Of a stretch of 8,460 nucleotides of DNA, positions 7,849 to 8,460 are shown in pieces. The first letter of the stretch is position 1. Every line of letters begins with the position of its first letter. The stretch comes from Pseudomonadota bacterium (GTDB lineage Bacteria; Pseudomonadota; Gammaproteobacteria; JAKAQQ01), in NCBI GenBank assembly GCA_021828425.1, contig JAKARN010000052.1, positions 1 through 8,460 of the forward strand, given 5' to 3'. A model generated the notes under the pieces. The model did no database searches. It was not told the DNA's origin and saw only the letters and a program-made list of their open reading frames with translations. The position numbers were made by a program, and so were the translations under genes.

Positions 7849-8460
<612 letters not shown>

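Overview
The window is a single-strand (+) block of core chromosomal genes that reads as a gammaproteobacterium or close relative with mid-50s % GC (estimated by eye). The assignment rests on the ATP synthase proteins. The b subunit contains ADGLASAERA, the gamma C-terminus ends EIVGGAAAV, and the beta N-terminus and a-subunit C-terminus follow the E. coli-type pattern closely. The genus cannot be named from this alone.

Layout, left to right: the 3' end of ppsA (phosphoenolpyruvate synthase, cut by the window edge); rsmG (16S rRNA m7G527 methyltransferase); parA and parB (chromosome segregation ATPase and CTP-dependent parS-binding clamp); a 103-base gap with a plausible sigma70-type promoter and a G-rich leader; then atpI, atpB, atpE, atpF, atpH, atpA, atpG and the 5' 200 codons of atpD (cut by the right edge). 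The order rsmG-parA-parB-atpIBEFHAGD is the classic origin-proximal arrangement of many proteobacteria. The less usual part is the left neighbour: rsmG (gidB) is normally preceded by mnmG (gidA), and here it sits 18 bases after ppsA.

The genes fall into three jobs. PpsA feeds gluconeogenesis and RsmG modifies the ribosome decoding region. ParA and ParB segregate the replicated origin. The atp genes encode an F-type H+-translocating ATP synthase in the order Fo (a, c, b) then F1 (delta, alpha, gamma, beta), preceded by the assembly factor AtpI. All catalytic and proton-path residues that can be checked are present, and no gene inside the window is broken. Spacing is tight (4-base overlap at atpF/atpH, 3 bases at atpA/atpG, 4 bases at parA/parB), which suggests translational coupling. 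There is no convincing rho-independent terminator in the window, no RNA gene, no mobile element and no CRISPR array, and no non-coding stretch exceeds 103 bases.

I did not find a new biological system. The points worth a second look are small: a degenerate parS-like site inside parB, a hairpin holding the rsmG start codon in its loop, the promoter and G-rich leader before atpI, a U-rich element before the atpE ribosome binding site, a G8 tract in atpH, the glycine pattern of the c subunit, and the ppsA-rsmG junction.
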